From Lutjanus erythropterus (taxonomy: Eukaryota; Chordata; Actinopteri; Lutjaniformes; Lutjanidae), in contig CM034600.1 in NCBI GenBank assembly GCA_020091685.1, forward strand, positions 5,097,837-5,161,836: a DNA stretch of 64,000 bases. The letters run 5' to 3'. Under the pieces are notes generated by a model. That model searched no databases. It was not told where the DNA came from and worked only from the letters and a program-made list of their open reading frames with translations. Both the position numbers and the translations under genes were made by a program. Positions 25,996-37,303 of the stretch are shown here, in pieces (the stretch's first letter is position 1; the number at the start of each line of letters is the position of its first letter).

Positions 25996-26474
25996 CAGGG
26001 CCCAAGCACTGACCTCTTCGAGGAGTTGTTAATATTTCCCAAATGAATCACAATTTTAGAGGCTTAAACATTCTCAAAACCTCACCAAATTTGGCAAATG
26101 TATCAGCCGTGGTGACAATTTACTTGTGATATGGTTTACAGCAACAGGCTTGGCCAAATGGCGTGGCCACACCCTCTAAACAGCAGCCCCTACGGCCCAC
26201 TGATATGTACAAAAATCAGTACACACGTATCATGCCCAGATGCACAAAAAAGTCTCTTGGACTAATCGCCCAAACCTAACAGGACGTTTTCCATACCTTG
26301 TATTTTAACGAGTCCTGGCCTGAACGCCACCTAGTGGAGGCAGGAAGTGAATTTAAACTGCAGTGTCCAAGCCTGGTCAACCAGTCGGCATCCAGAAATG
26401 GGGCCGCAACCGCCACAAGCCCTAACTGCACTGGGGCACAATGGCCTGTCCAATGCTGCTTGCAGCTTTAATTT
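25996..26474. repeat. interspersed fish repeat beginning CAGGGCCCAAGCACTGA
   Basis: The left end CAGGGCCCAAGCACTGACC and the right end ATGCTGCTTGCAGCTTTAAT match the ends of a common teleost interspersed repeat as I recall it. It contains a CGCCACCTAGTGGAGGCAGG segment typical of such elements and no protein-coding frame. Confidence 0.55.
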
Positions 26475-27856
26475 AAAGTTTTTACTTAATTATTTAAGTT
26501 TTGTTACATACATGATTTCCACCACTTCCATTTACAAGTGACATTCATAATGTACTTATTTTAACCCCAAAAAACAATCTTTTCCTAAGCCTAACCAAGT
26601 AATTTTAGTATCTAGACCTAACCAACTTGTTTAGCAGCCTAACAAAAGCCTAACAAAATTGCTGGTGTTTCCCAAGGTTCCCACCTGTTTAACGTCATGT
26701 GACTTATGTAACATATTTCAGTCCAGTATGCCTGTTGCTGCTGCAGTGGTCAAATCAGTTTGGGAGTCAATGGCTATCAACCAAATCTGACGTTTTGGTA
26801 TGAGGACTGTTGTATATTTAACATATCTCAAATCTTTGCCAATGAACAATGTTTATACTGAATGTGCCTGCAAAACATTCGCTGTCAACAAACTTTGTTT
26901 TCCTAATGCGCTGCAGGAAACTAATGCAAGATAAATGTTTTTCTGATTATGTTTAAGCCGCTCAAAGCACTTTGTTAAGGTGAGGGAAGGATCCATGGTC
27001 CTGGTGAAATACAGCAAAAGTCAATGTTGATTTGTAGACAGGGTGTAAAATTTAGGGGGATATATAAGTCAGAAATGGAACAGCTACAATATTCATAAGT
27101 ATGTTTTCATTACTGTTTAGTCGAATTGTTGTGTTTTTGGTACCTCAGAATGATCTGTTTATATCTACAGTGCAGAGGGCTCAGGTGCTCTTTCATGGAG
27201 GCTGCCATGTTGCACTACAGTAGCTCAAAAGGGCAAAAAACACTGGGTTTTGCTTTTTTTGTTGTTGTGTGAGTTTCACAGCCACCATAATTTCTCCCAC
27301 AACCTCAGATTCGGTTTCTTTGGTTTCCTAACTGAGGTCCAGACCACTCTGAGCTTTGGTTTCTTTTAACCATGACCACGAGCTTTCCCCAACCTTCATA
27401 ACCATGCAGTTTTGTTTGCCAAAACAGAACCAAACCTCCAGCAAAAAAAAAATGCAAATCAGAGTCATGGGGATACATTTTTAAACAGGTGCATGAGTCT
27501 TACAAAAGTTATTGCACATCACCAGTTCATTAAACTAGTTATATCCATTGTTAAATTCCTATGCTTTTTCCCTTTTACTTTGAAATCCTCCAAGTTACTT
27601 CTGTCCAATATAAGACTGGCTATGGCAAAGCTAATTCTTTTTTGAAAAATATAGGTCTGTTAACTTTGTCTGCTTGTGTGTGGGAAAACAACAATTGCTC
27701 AGCGTCTAATTTCAGCTTTCTATACACACAGGACATCATCAAGTGTGAGCATCTAATTCAGTCCTATGAAATGTTTGGTATTTGAGTCATGGTAGTGAAT
27801 CAGAGAAGAGTGGAGAAAAGTTTTGACTGCATCATGTGTGTATGTGTGTGTACGCT

Positions 27857-27883
27857 TGTGTGTGTGTGTGTGTGTGTGTGTGT
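27857..27883. repeat. (TG)n microsatellite
   Basis: A TG run of about 13 units after an irregular TGTGTATG stretch, about 590 bases before exon 2 of the window. Confidence 0.95.
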
Positions 27884-28079
27884 CTCAGGCCCCATTGCTC
27901 ACATGGGATGGTCGAGTCCCGTCTATCAAATGCAGTGTGTCAGGGAGCAAATTGGAAATGCCAATTTCACTTTGCCCTGCTCCGTATCTTATCTCTCCCT
28001 TACCCTCATCCCACCACTTAGCTCATGCGTAAATGAATAAGGTCCTCTCACATGTCTCCCATGTCCGATTACAGTCTGC

Positions 28080-28225
28080 CTTCACCTCTCGGACCACTTC
28101 TCCTCCTCCTCCTCGTCTTCCTCTCCTCATTCTTTCCCCCCCTATTTCCCTCCCGTGACACCCGTCCTGTCCTTCCTCCCTCCGTCCTACCTCATCTTCT
28201 CCCCTGCCTCCATTCTTCCATGCCC
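28080..28225. repeat. pyrimidine-rich tract
   Basis: TCCTCCTCC and CCTCCCTCCG-type sequence ending about 245 bases before exon 2 of the window. Confidence 0.8.
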
Positions 28226-28470
28226 ATTCAACTGTAACCCATCTGTTATTTCTCCATGTGTATTTATGAAATATGTCTGTTTTGGTAAATATGGATTTAT
28301 GCATGTGTGCATGCTCGGGCCGTACTGCTGTCTGCAATGAACAAGCCGGGGCGAATCACTATGCAAATTAAACAATATCTCATACAATTCCCAATTTGCA
28401 TTGAATCCATTATAAATCAACAATTTCTCACACGCGCTCCTTGTCTTTTCTGTTTCTCTGTCTGCCTCAG

Positions 28471-28567
28471 TACGACTACGAGGGCAGTGACATCAGTGAC
28501 CTGCCAGTCGACCTCTCCGTGGTGTGGAATGGAATCTTTGTCATTGACAACCCGTTCAACATCCAAG
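28471..28567 (+). CDS. plxna1: plexin-A1 exon 2 of window: end of the IPT/TIG-like domain before PSI3
   Basis: The exon has 97 bases: 32 codons and one base left over, the G that completes an Ala codon with exon 3. The peptide runs [20 protein letters not shown] and continues through FVIDNP to NIQ. The SDLPV..SVVWNG..VIDNP pattern is diagnostic of plexin-A, and the VIDNP..IQAHLYKC run across the junction fits plexin-A1. The acceptor is tctgcctcag ending at 28470 and the donor is gtacag at 28568. It closes the beta-sandwich begun in exon 1 of the window. It lies 19.6 kb from that exon, in a locally pyrimidine-rich and GT-rich intron end. No short open frame around it has independent support. 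Confidence 0.94.
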
Positions 28568-29875
28568 GTACAGCATTTCTTCTCTCTGTGTAACCTCCTG
28601 TATTCTCTGCTCTCATTTCGGCGCAGCATTGTTGCTTGGCAAAAAATCTGAATCAGGCCTGCTTGTTTATCTGCCTGTAATGATTTTCCTGTGCAGCAAC
28701 AATGCCGTGTGCATTTTTTTTTTTCTTTTTTTTCCCCTTCGTAAAGAAATCTGTAATTTCATTTTTGACAGCCATCAGGGAGAAAAGGTGAAAGTGTACC
28801 ATCCGTTTGGAAAAACACTATTCTTGTCTCAGGGATGAAAAGAGGGGCAGAGGGAGTGATTGATGGATGGCGATGATAACAAACAAACATCCAACACAGA
28901 AATTAATAGGGATGGATGTTAGAGAGGAAGATAAACAAATGGCGAAACCAATAGACAGAAGAAAGGGTGGAGAGGAAGAGCGACGGGTGGATGACAGGTT
29001 GATAAATGCACCATGTAATAGTGGGGGGTAGATGAGAGTAAAGGGATTGATAAGGAAAAACAGAAAGCGACATGGAGGGATGGCATTTATTATTTTTAAT
29101 CGCTATTTGTGCATGAAGTGGAAAACAATTACCAATTCTAAATTCTTTATCAAGTGTAATATATTGGGTGGTGGAGGCTAATGATTTTAGACGTCCCATT
29201 ACACAAGATAATACAAGTCTTGCTCTCAAGTGTGTCATACAGTCTTTTACAAAAAAGAATTTGCATGACTAGAGTCAGCTTAACTAACCTTTCCCACTCT
29301 TCTATTTTTTTCTACTCTATTCACTATTCACTTCAGTCTTCAGATGACACATGTGTGCGTTTTAATCTCACGTCCTTTGTGTTCCATCTGACCTCATTTT
29401 GATAAATGTCAGACATGCAGTTCATTTTGCAGATTGCTTGGAAATTAGTTGCTTATCGGTCCTGACCTAATTCTTCTGCCTGTGTTATTTTGTTTAAAAT
29501 ATGCTCCTTCAGGGTTTCAGTCTGTCTGCGCTGAAAGATCCTTTTTGGGGATTAAACATCCTGAGTTTAGAATGTGCTGAGATGCGTTGTGGCTGCTGCA
29601 ACAAGAATAAATAATCACATTTCTGTGCAATCAACTAGATGGATCCTATACTGTAATTCTGAACTATAGATTTAATGACTCTTCCTAATCATTTAAGCAT
29701 TAAACTGAACAATACAGGCCTATATTTGGTGAATAATCCACACAGTAGGCCTACTAAGATCAGCATTTATTTAGTGAGTCAATACATTCTATACATTAGA
29801 TTCTATATTTGTGTGAGTAATGGAGCATTTAAATTTAGCTAACATTTATGAAATAATAATGAATATACTACTTAC

Positions 29876-30591
29876 AGTAACACATTATTTGAAGGGATGT
29901 GCATAAGACTGTCATCAAACATTACAGTTCCTAGTTTAATGATAGGGAATACCGTACCAAGGTGGTTTTCTTGCAGGCACGAAACCAGGGCTCACAAGGG
30001 CTGAGTCAGCTAATTAGGCAGCTAGCTCCACGGCTAACCAAGCTAACCAGCTAACACCAGCTACAGCTAACAGCAAACAGAGGTTAGCTTACTTTAGCAA
30101 CAAGTAAATTAGCTAACCACTATCTGTCCATCGGGTAACTCTGTAAGCTAAATCACCTTGGTGCTGTAGTCTGTTATCAAACTGGCCTTATAACAGTTTA
30201 TGATAAATCCTTATGGTAGTACTTATAATGGTTTCATGACAGCCAGTGTCAAAGCAACCACATATGGCTGTATAATGTCATGTTAAAACATAAAGATAAA
30301 CAGTTTCTTTAACTTTGATAATGTTGATGAAGTTGTCATGACATTGACAGGTTGTGTTGGTTAATGTCAAAGTGTCATACCAGAGACATTCTTGTCTTGG
30401 TTAATGTCAGGTTGTTATAACAAAGACATCTCAAGTGATGTTAACTTTGCATAATGACATAATGACCGAGTGACATTTGACAACTGTCCTAAACATTCAT
30501 AAAGACGCCTTCATGTTCATGGCAGGTGTCATGACATGGTTATGACAGTGCATTGACAGTCTTATGCACACCTGTCAAATGAAGTGTTACT
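29876..30591. repeat. terminal-inverted-repeat (MITE-like) element, family D
   Basis: The left end AGTAACACATTATTTGAAGG with GTGCATAAGACTGTCAT is the complement of the right end, ATGACAGT...GACAGTCTTATGCACACC and GAAGTGTTACT. The right part is rich in short TGTCATGACA-type palindromes. Its middle (about 30000-30130) is dense in GCTAAC/GCTAGC words and may be a later insertion. Confidence 0.75.
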
Positions 30592-31107
30592 CTGCTTACT
30601 GCTGTTAATACTTCAACATTATTATTACTGGTAAAATGATTCTTCTAATTACTTTCTGTGGACAACATGTCTGAGTTTTGCTCAATGTTTTGTTGATTCA
30701 TTTTAACTTAAGGTTAGTTTAGTCGAATTCTGTCAGTCTGTTACACTTCATCTGTTGAAATACTTTTTGATATATTGTAAGGACTTCATGGGGTTAAACT
30801 AAGGCTGTTTTTCATACTTGATGTGTGTGCATTTCTCCTGTTGGTTCATTTATGCTGACGTGAAAGTCTTGGGGTCTCAGGACACTTCCAAATGAACTCC
30901 TCTAGAGTTGCTTTGAGGTACAAAAGTAAAGTACTTGTACTAGCTGTCACTGTAAACTTGTAATCTTCTGCTACACCATGCAATAACTGCAAGACATCAG
31001 CATTAGTCTCCAAAACCTTCTTATTGTATACTGGTTAAAATGAAGCCATGACAACCACAGAGAAGGTATAACGCTTCATCAATTATTGACCAGCTTTGAC
31101 AAAATTT

Positions 31108-32056
31108 GTTTGGTTCCCAACCTGGGTCCGGACCCCCCTTTTCCCAGGACTTTTTCCTCCTCTGAAGTCCTCAAAATCAGATTTGCACGTCAGCTAAAAT
31201 CACAATTAAAGGATTTGTACACCTTTTCCAAAGTCAAATTCATGCACTTTTCAAGCATTTCCAATCTTTTCCAGCACCTAAACGCTGTGCTAAATGACAT
31301 ATTTCAGTCAGACAACTCACGTTTAAGAGTGTTTATTGCAGCAGCAGAACATAGTTAGAGTTTGGCATCTAGGCTCCAACCTCGTCACTCCTCACAGATT
31401 ATATTTCTATGGAGATATATAGGAGTGATGAATACATATCTTGGACCCCCTGTCAGAGCCTGCAGGTGGATGCTGGGGTGGTGGTGGGGCTGAATGAACT
31501 GACATTGACGCTGATGCAAAGCAGGTATGGCACTGACAAGCAGGGGGAGAAATGAGAGGTTTCAGGGGTTTAAATAGACCGCCAGATTGGAAGAGTGTGT
31601 TTGGTACGTACTACAGAGCGTGAGGCATGTTACATGTGATTAGCATTGCAGCTCGAGTTGACTGCCTGAACTAGCTCGCAGGCGTCGCTACATTTATATA
31701 CAAATTGCATTAAATCAAATGTTATTGTGATATTATCAACTAGAATCATGTTTTGCGGCAGCATTCTATAGATGGGTGACAAATTAACAGAAAAAGTTTC
31801 ATGTTTCAAAATGTGTCACTTGTCTGTAAGTAGACTTGGCTTCCTATTGGGGTTGCAAATGTGCGTTTTCCTAAAAAATTGCTAGCTACTTAATACATGC
31901 TTAATCGATTAAATATGTATTTGGCAAATAATTGATTAATGATTAATTATTAAATTCCTATATGTATATGTAAGCATGTCTTTGGGTCGGGGGCTCAGCT
32001 TTCCTTAGATACAAGTAGGGGGGGGGGCTCCAATGCGAAAAGGTTGGGAACCACTG
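31108..32056. mobile_element. probable non-autonomous hAT-type element
   Basis: The left end TTTGGTTCCCAACCTGGGTC and the right end AAAGGTTGGGAACCACTG form inverted termini of the CAGTGGTTCCCAACC type used by many hAT elements. The interior of about 950 bases encodes no transposase. A clean 8-base target duplication is not visible, so the exact ends are uncertain. Confidence 0.5.
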
Positions 32057-33033
32057 TTTTAAAATGTGTGTACTGGCTGTTTTTTGTAATTTCAAGAACA
32101 TATGTAACTTAGCATAAAAGTGGGTTAAGTAGTCTTTTATTTTCACTACATTTACTTCAAAGTATTTAAACATAAGTTAACTGAAAGACAGGAAGTTCAT
32201 CCTATTTAAAGATATAAGTTCTGCTTTTGTTGGATAGCGGCTCCAAATCCCCAAATTTCCTCATGTTTCATTGTTGATATTTTCAAAATAAAAACACTTC
32301 AGTGTTGAGTTAAAACCAGTGAGCTGTGAGTGAGTTTGTGGGATATTCGGGCCCTCTTGCAAACGTACACATCCAAGATCAGACGCGTTTTTGAATAAAA
32401 GTCCTAACAGGGCTTTTGACTTCAGTCCATGCTGCAGATATGAGGTTTATACAGCCAACTCTTCAAACGGGCCCTGGGGACGTGCGCCACACTGAGTGCT
32501 TCACATGTGACAGCGATGGTGTGGAGCTCTGAGAGTTTGGGAGTGTGAAATCCAATGATCTTAGAGACGGCGTGCGTGTGTGCGAACTTGACAAGTATGT
32601 TCCTGTTGTTATGAGTAAGCAGCGCTCGCTGCTTGACTTTCTAGGTGGCAGAGAATTTATGCAGGCGGCATCCAAGGCCAGTGGTGTATTCATCACGACA
32701 AGGCAAAGACAGACTTGTGAAACATGTGGCTGAGTTATGGATGAGTAATGAATCAACAAACCCTATCAACCCCCCGCAGATATATTATGCTTATTGTGCT
32801 AAAGCCTCACAGAAAACCTATTAGGATTAGGAGTTCAATGCAATGCTTAGTGTTAAAGGTCTGAAACTCCTTTAAAACACGCTTTATAAAACCGTCCTCA
32901 CTCATACAAATCTCATAAAGACCTTCCCCTCCTTTTCTCCTCCTTTTTTCTCTCCATCCTCCATTAATCCCTCCTCGCTCCGTCCCTGTCTTTTTCTTTT
33001 CTTGAATCAGAGCTGCATTATCCGTCTGCAGCA

Positions 33034-33035
<2 letters not shown>

Positions 33036-33086
<51 letters not shown>
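33036..33086. repeat. (GGC)17 trinucleotide repeat
   Basis: Seventeen pure GGC units. Either strand gives homopolymer open frames (Ala, Arg or Gly; Pro on the other strand) with no gene context, so it is treated as noncoding. It sits at the edge of a G+C-rich block with A+T-rich TAAT words beyond. Confidence 0.98.
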
Positions 33087-33090
<4 letters not shown>

Positions 33091-33300
33091 AGCAGAGCCG
33101 CTCGGCCCTGGCCCGGCTTTGCCCCGGTGTAAAGTGGAGATGTTAATGTTAATTAAATCATTCATTTGGTTCAGATTAATTAGCGTCGCGCTACTTTTAA
33201 GCTGAGCCGTGGCTAATCAGATTAGGCCAGAGCGGAGGGGCCGAGGCGGGCAGATGGATACGAAAGAAGCTCGCTTTGAAGTCCGGCCGCCGTCTGTCTG
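33087..33300. promoter_or_regulatory. candidate conserved intronic element next to (GGC)17
   Basis: GTTAATTAAATCATTCATTT, CAGATTAATTAGCGTCGCGC and GGCTAATCAGATTAGGCCAG give several homeodomain-type TAAT cores in about 100 bases, flanked by G+C-rich DNA on both sides. This is the strongest enhancer-like block in the window, but still only by appearance. Confidence 0.38.
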
Positions 33301-34519
33301 CCGGGGAGGAGGCGGAGGCGGGGGAGGAGGAGGGAGGAGATTCCTCTATGCTCTGTTGCTTTTTTTTTTTCATTCCCTCTCTGTTTTTCCACTTGAGTTC
33401 ATTTGAAATCTGATTAACTGGTGTGAAAGCAAACAAACCTGCCTGAAGTATCACTGATAGATAATTATGACAGAGATTAACAAGTGACAAATGCTAACAA
33501 AACAAACAAACAAACAAAAAAAAACCCACTTACTGACTCTTATTTCTCTCTTGTTTGGATAAGACTTTCTCCTCTTTTTCCTCTTTGTTTCTCTGCTCGC
33601 ACAGACCCTCTTTTTTCATCCTTGCGGGGCCTCACCATCTTTAAATTCATAACAATTCTTGTTGCTGTTTTGTTAACAAGCGCAGCTAAAAATTTATCCT
33701 CCCCCTCCTCCCTGCTCCCTTTCATCTCCCTCTCCCCTCTCTTCTCAGGTGTTTGAGGTTTTAATTATTTATTTATCTATTTATTTATTTATTCATTTTT
33801 TACTTTTAATGACTTTTTCCACTCTACAGAGTTTAGGGAATGATTTTTTTTTTTTTACACAACAAATTATCAACTCCCTATTGGCGTTAGAAGACATTAC
33901 CTGTCGAATTAATTTCTGTAATATCCCTGTAGGTCGCTTGTTCTTTTTTTTTATTCCCTTCTATTTATCTGTGGAAACTTTATTTTCTCATTGTCACAGC
34001 CTCCGAGTGGTTATAATCACCTACTGGAGGTTTTAGGTGTTACACGGGTGATTAACATTCATTTATGCTGCTCGTGCTCCCTCTCAGGCTAACATACACA
34101 TAGACTCTTCATTACTTTTTTTTTTTTTTAACTTTTTCATGCCTCTGTTGCTTTTTTTTAATTAACAACTTACAGAACTTTCTTTCATCAAAAAAAAAAT
34201 TTAAGCAAAAAGAAAAAGACCAAAAAGAAAAGTTTTCATAATAAAGCAACTACAATTTGTGCATCTGAATAATGCTAAGTTAAGTTTTTCATGGCAGCCA
34301 TATTGATATAAAATAGCTGGGTTAACACAGGTGTTACCAATCTTGCTAATTAAGGTCCCCTTCCATTTAGTGTAGCTGAGTCTTTCCAGCATACCGTCAT
34401 GTACAAACAGCAGCACCCTGAATCTGTTTGACCTGAATGGAACACCTGTGTTTACTATTTCATGTCAAAATGGCTGCTGTGAAAAAGATCTATTGCCATT
34501 TAAACATAAACTCCAGCCT

Positions 34520-34770
34520 CTGGTAGAAAATGGAAGAAAAGTAGCCAGCTGTACTTGGAACTGTTAAGCATTTTTGGTAAATGTCTAGTATTCTAAATAT
34601 GAAGCTACAGCCAGCAGCTAGTTAGCTTAACATAGCATAAAAAGCTGGGAGAAGAAGCTTGCCTGGCTCTGTTCATTAGTAAATGATAGATAATTTCCTT
34701 ACAAGCACTTCTAGAGCTCACAAGGTCCTGTTAGCTTCCCACTATTTAAAAAAAAAGGTGAAATTAATCT
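34520..34770. repeat. interspersed repeat fragment (CAGCTAGTTAGCTTA type)
   Basis: AGCAGCTAGTTAGCTTAACA, AGCATAAAAAGCTGGGAGAA and GCTTGCCTGGCTCTGTTC recall a very common teleost repeat that I remember with TAGCATAAAGACTGG wording. No coding. Confidence 0.5.
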
Positions 34771-35938
34771 CAAGTTATGTTTTGGGTGCTAACAAATTAA
34801 GCTAGCAGTGGTACATATATTGGTGAAGACTCCACAGCACAAGCACATGGTGGAACTAACGCTAGCGAAGCTGGGGCAGAGGTAGGACAGTCTGTGCCAT
34901 TACAGCAACATATTCTTTTTAAACCTCAAAAGAGCGAAAGGTAAGAGACAATAGGGAGCTACAATCCCACTTCACTAGCATTAGCTTCTGCTCCATTAGC
35001 TTTTTGTTGTCCTTTTTTCCTCTGTCAAAGCTCTTTATGAAAAGCTAACACATGAAATGATGGAAGAAGTGGAACATGGCTATTTCTCTTTCTATTTCTA
35101 TTTCTCTTTTATGGAAATCTTGTGCTCTGGCTGCTAGGTCAACTGAAATACTAACTAGTTGTGTTTAATTAGCCATGTTAGCTAGCTAGTTAGCTAGCCT
35201 GCTTGAAAACCAGTTATCTTACTGACTGTTTTAGAAGCTGGTTAATTAGCATGCTAATCTTCTAATATCATAAATGCCATGGATATATATGAATGGATGT
35301 CACTCGCTTTTTAATTTTATTTTATGTTCTGTTGTTCTCGTTTTAAGCAGTTTATTTGTTCTTGGAGTGTTCACTGCACTTTACAGGGGACACTTTGTGT
35401 TTTTGTGTGTTCTGCTCATTGTTTACTGTATTTTTTGTGTATTTTATGTCCTCGAAGCTGTCTTGATTGTTCAAATGTATTTTATGTGTATTTGTCATTG
35501 TCATTACACCTGCACAGGAACAATGGTGAAAAATTAGCCAAGATGGCTAAATAGGCACATTTGTAGAAATGTTTCTTACTACTACAACTGCAATGATTAA
35601 TCAATTAATCAATTATGAATTTATTATTAAATTAATCACCAACTATTTTGATGATATATTAATGGGTTTGAGTGATTTCTTAAGGAAAATGTATCTGATT
35701 GCAGCTTCTAAATGTGAATATTTTTTGGTTTCTTTGCTACTTTATGACAGTAAGCTGAATATAGACATTTGGGGACATCATCTTGGACTTTGGGAAAAAC
35801 TGATCAACATTTTTCACCGTTTTCTGACATTTTATAGACTAAACAACTAATCGATTAATGTTGAGGAATGAGGAATGTTTCTAGGACTACAACTCCAATC
35901 ACATCTAATCTGTCTCTGTCCCTCTGTCTCCCGGCCAG

Positions 35939-36162
35939 CTCACCTGTACAAGTGCAGAGCACTGCGGGACAGCTGCGGCATGTGCCTGAAGGCGGACCCC
36001 AGGTTCGAATGCGGTTGGTGCGTCCAGGACAAGAAGTGCTCCCTCAGGCAGGAGTGCACCGGTGGAGGAAATTCCCACCTCCCGCTACAGCTGATCGAAG
36101 GCGGAGGGTGGATGCACGCTACCTCTGGAAACAGCCGCTGCACCCACCCCAAGATCACTAAG
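35939..36162 (+). CDS. plxna1: plexin-A1 exon 3 of window: third PSI (cysteine-rich) domain, with enlarged loop
   Basis: The 224-base exon completes the split Ala codon and encodes HLYKC, then a PSI module: [31 protein letters not shown] and C residues in the usual order, ending THPKITK. PSI domains are disulfide-linked wedges that set the angle between sema and IPT modules. The acceptor is cccggccag ending at 35938; the donor gtaagt at 36163 is a perfect consensus. Between the Cys codon at 36055-36057 and the Trp codon at 36109-36111 are 17 residues, [17 protein letters not shown]; my recollection of human plexin-A1 is about seven here. The extra stretch is in frame and flanked by conserved sequence, so it looks like a true loop extension. 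Exon identity is firm; the size comparison is from memory. Confidence 0.95.
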
Positions 36163-37303
36163 GTAAGTGAGTGGACGTACTGGCTGTGTACATGGACAAT
36201 GACAACACCAAAAACTTTTTTCATGTTTTAGCCATTTATTGCTGAGTATTGTGTCATTACTATGCTCACGGAGTCCTTTAGAATTTTCTGGTATTTTCTT
36301 TTTCTCAGTTCGTTCATAGAATCCAGATCAGGTTCATTGGCAAGCAGGTTTTCATATAAAAGGAATTAGCCTCGGAATATACATGCTAACATTTCAGGGT
36401 CTTTTTTAAGTCACTCCCACACAAATGCACAAAATCATACAAATAGTGTATATATATATATACTCACAGCCTGTTCCATTGGTTATTGGAGAGCGGTTGC
36501 CAGGTAAATGCAAAGAGAGCGCTGGCTTCCCTTCAGATGGAATGGAGCATGTTCCAAATCACAGAAAAGTTTGTGGAGGAAATCACATGATGAGGACAGC
36601 ATTTTTAATGAGCCAGTGCTCAAAATATGAGTCCGATGCTCCACTGGCAGTTGACAGAAACCAGCGTGGGCTCTGAGCTCTTGGCCAACATACTTTTTAG
36701 ACCTTATAAACACTGTACAGTAGCATGTATAATCGAAATGAGGTCTGTTTTATGGCCCCTAAACAGCACCATATAAAAAAGACACTTCTTTAAAGCACTT
36801 TAGTTATTGTCTAATGTTAGTCCAACCTACCAATCAGTCTGGTAGTGACAGCAGGTTCTGGTCCTGTGGTTAGAATTTTCTTTTAGTGTCCTTTTGTTAA
36901 TATTTATATCACAGATTGTCACCTACGTTTTTTGTTGTATTTAAGTGACAAAATGAGTTGTCAAAATGACAACCATTATAATATAATATATACATATAAA
37001 CCATTCTAATAAGGCCAATAGCAACATAATTAACATGCTGGAGCACAACTAAGGATTTTCTCTATGAGCTGCCTGTATAAATAAAAATGAACAGAGATTA
37101 AAATCCACACTGGGAGAAATAATCAATATCTTGGGTTACTGGCTGCAGTCTGCTGAAAACAGCTTTCATATTTTTACATATGACACATGATAACCTTGGC
37201 AACAGAAGTGACTTTTGCCAATTTTTAACTTCACTCATGATGTTAAAAAACAAATGATGCCAAATTTTGCAAATATCAGTGCAAAATTGTTGTCCGGCCT
37301 CCT

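Larger units (their letters stand above)
25595..26800. repeat. dispersed repeat, family F, copy 2, split by later insertions
   Basis: GGTGGGGTGGATAGATGACT (left) and TCTTTTCCTAAGCCTAACCA with CAGTATGCCTGTTGCTGCTG (right) match 6073-6540, but about 600 extra bases, the SINE at 25795-25980 and the repeat at 25996-26474, lie between. Confidence 0.65.
8870..28470 (+). other. 19.6-kb plxna1 intron
   Basis: The intron runs from gtaagg to tctgcctcag. It contains foldback repeats (10050-10500), a possible conserved block (10950-11160), a threefold tandem repeat (13400-14345), microsatellites (16393-16415, 16589-16643, 18740-18787, 18968-19007, 27857-27883), a purine tract (12784-13045), a pyrimidine tract (19172-19518), a dead Tc1 element (21410-22596), and a nested stack of repeats between 25.6 and 26.8 kb. 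Stretches not listed, such as 14600-16390 and 22800-23560, show no gene or repeat I can name. Long first-half introns are normal for plexin-A genes. Confidence 0.88.
28568..35938 (+). other. 7.4-kb plxna1 intron
   Basis: The intron runs from gtacag to ccggccag. It holds a terminal-inverted-repeat element at 29876-30591, a probable non-autonomous hAT at 31108-32056, a (GGC)17 tract beside an A+T-rich homeodomain-site-like block (33003-33400), T-rich and TTTA-rich DNA near 33.7-34.2 kb, and a GCTAGC/TTAGC-rich interspersed repeat at about 34.5-35.2 kb. I see no exon in it. Confidence 0.88.

Noticed and set aside
33002..33205. Poly-Arg (and minus-strand poly-Pro) open frames
   Set aside because: Simple translation of the GGC repeat, without codon context or splice support.
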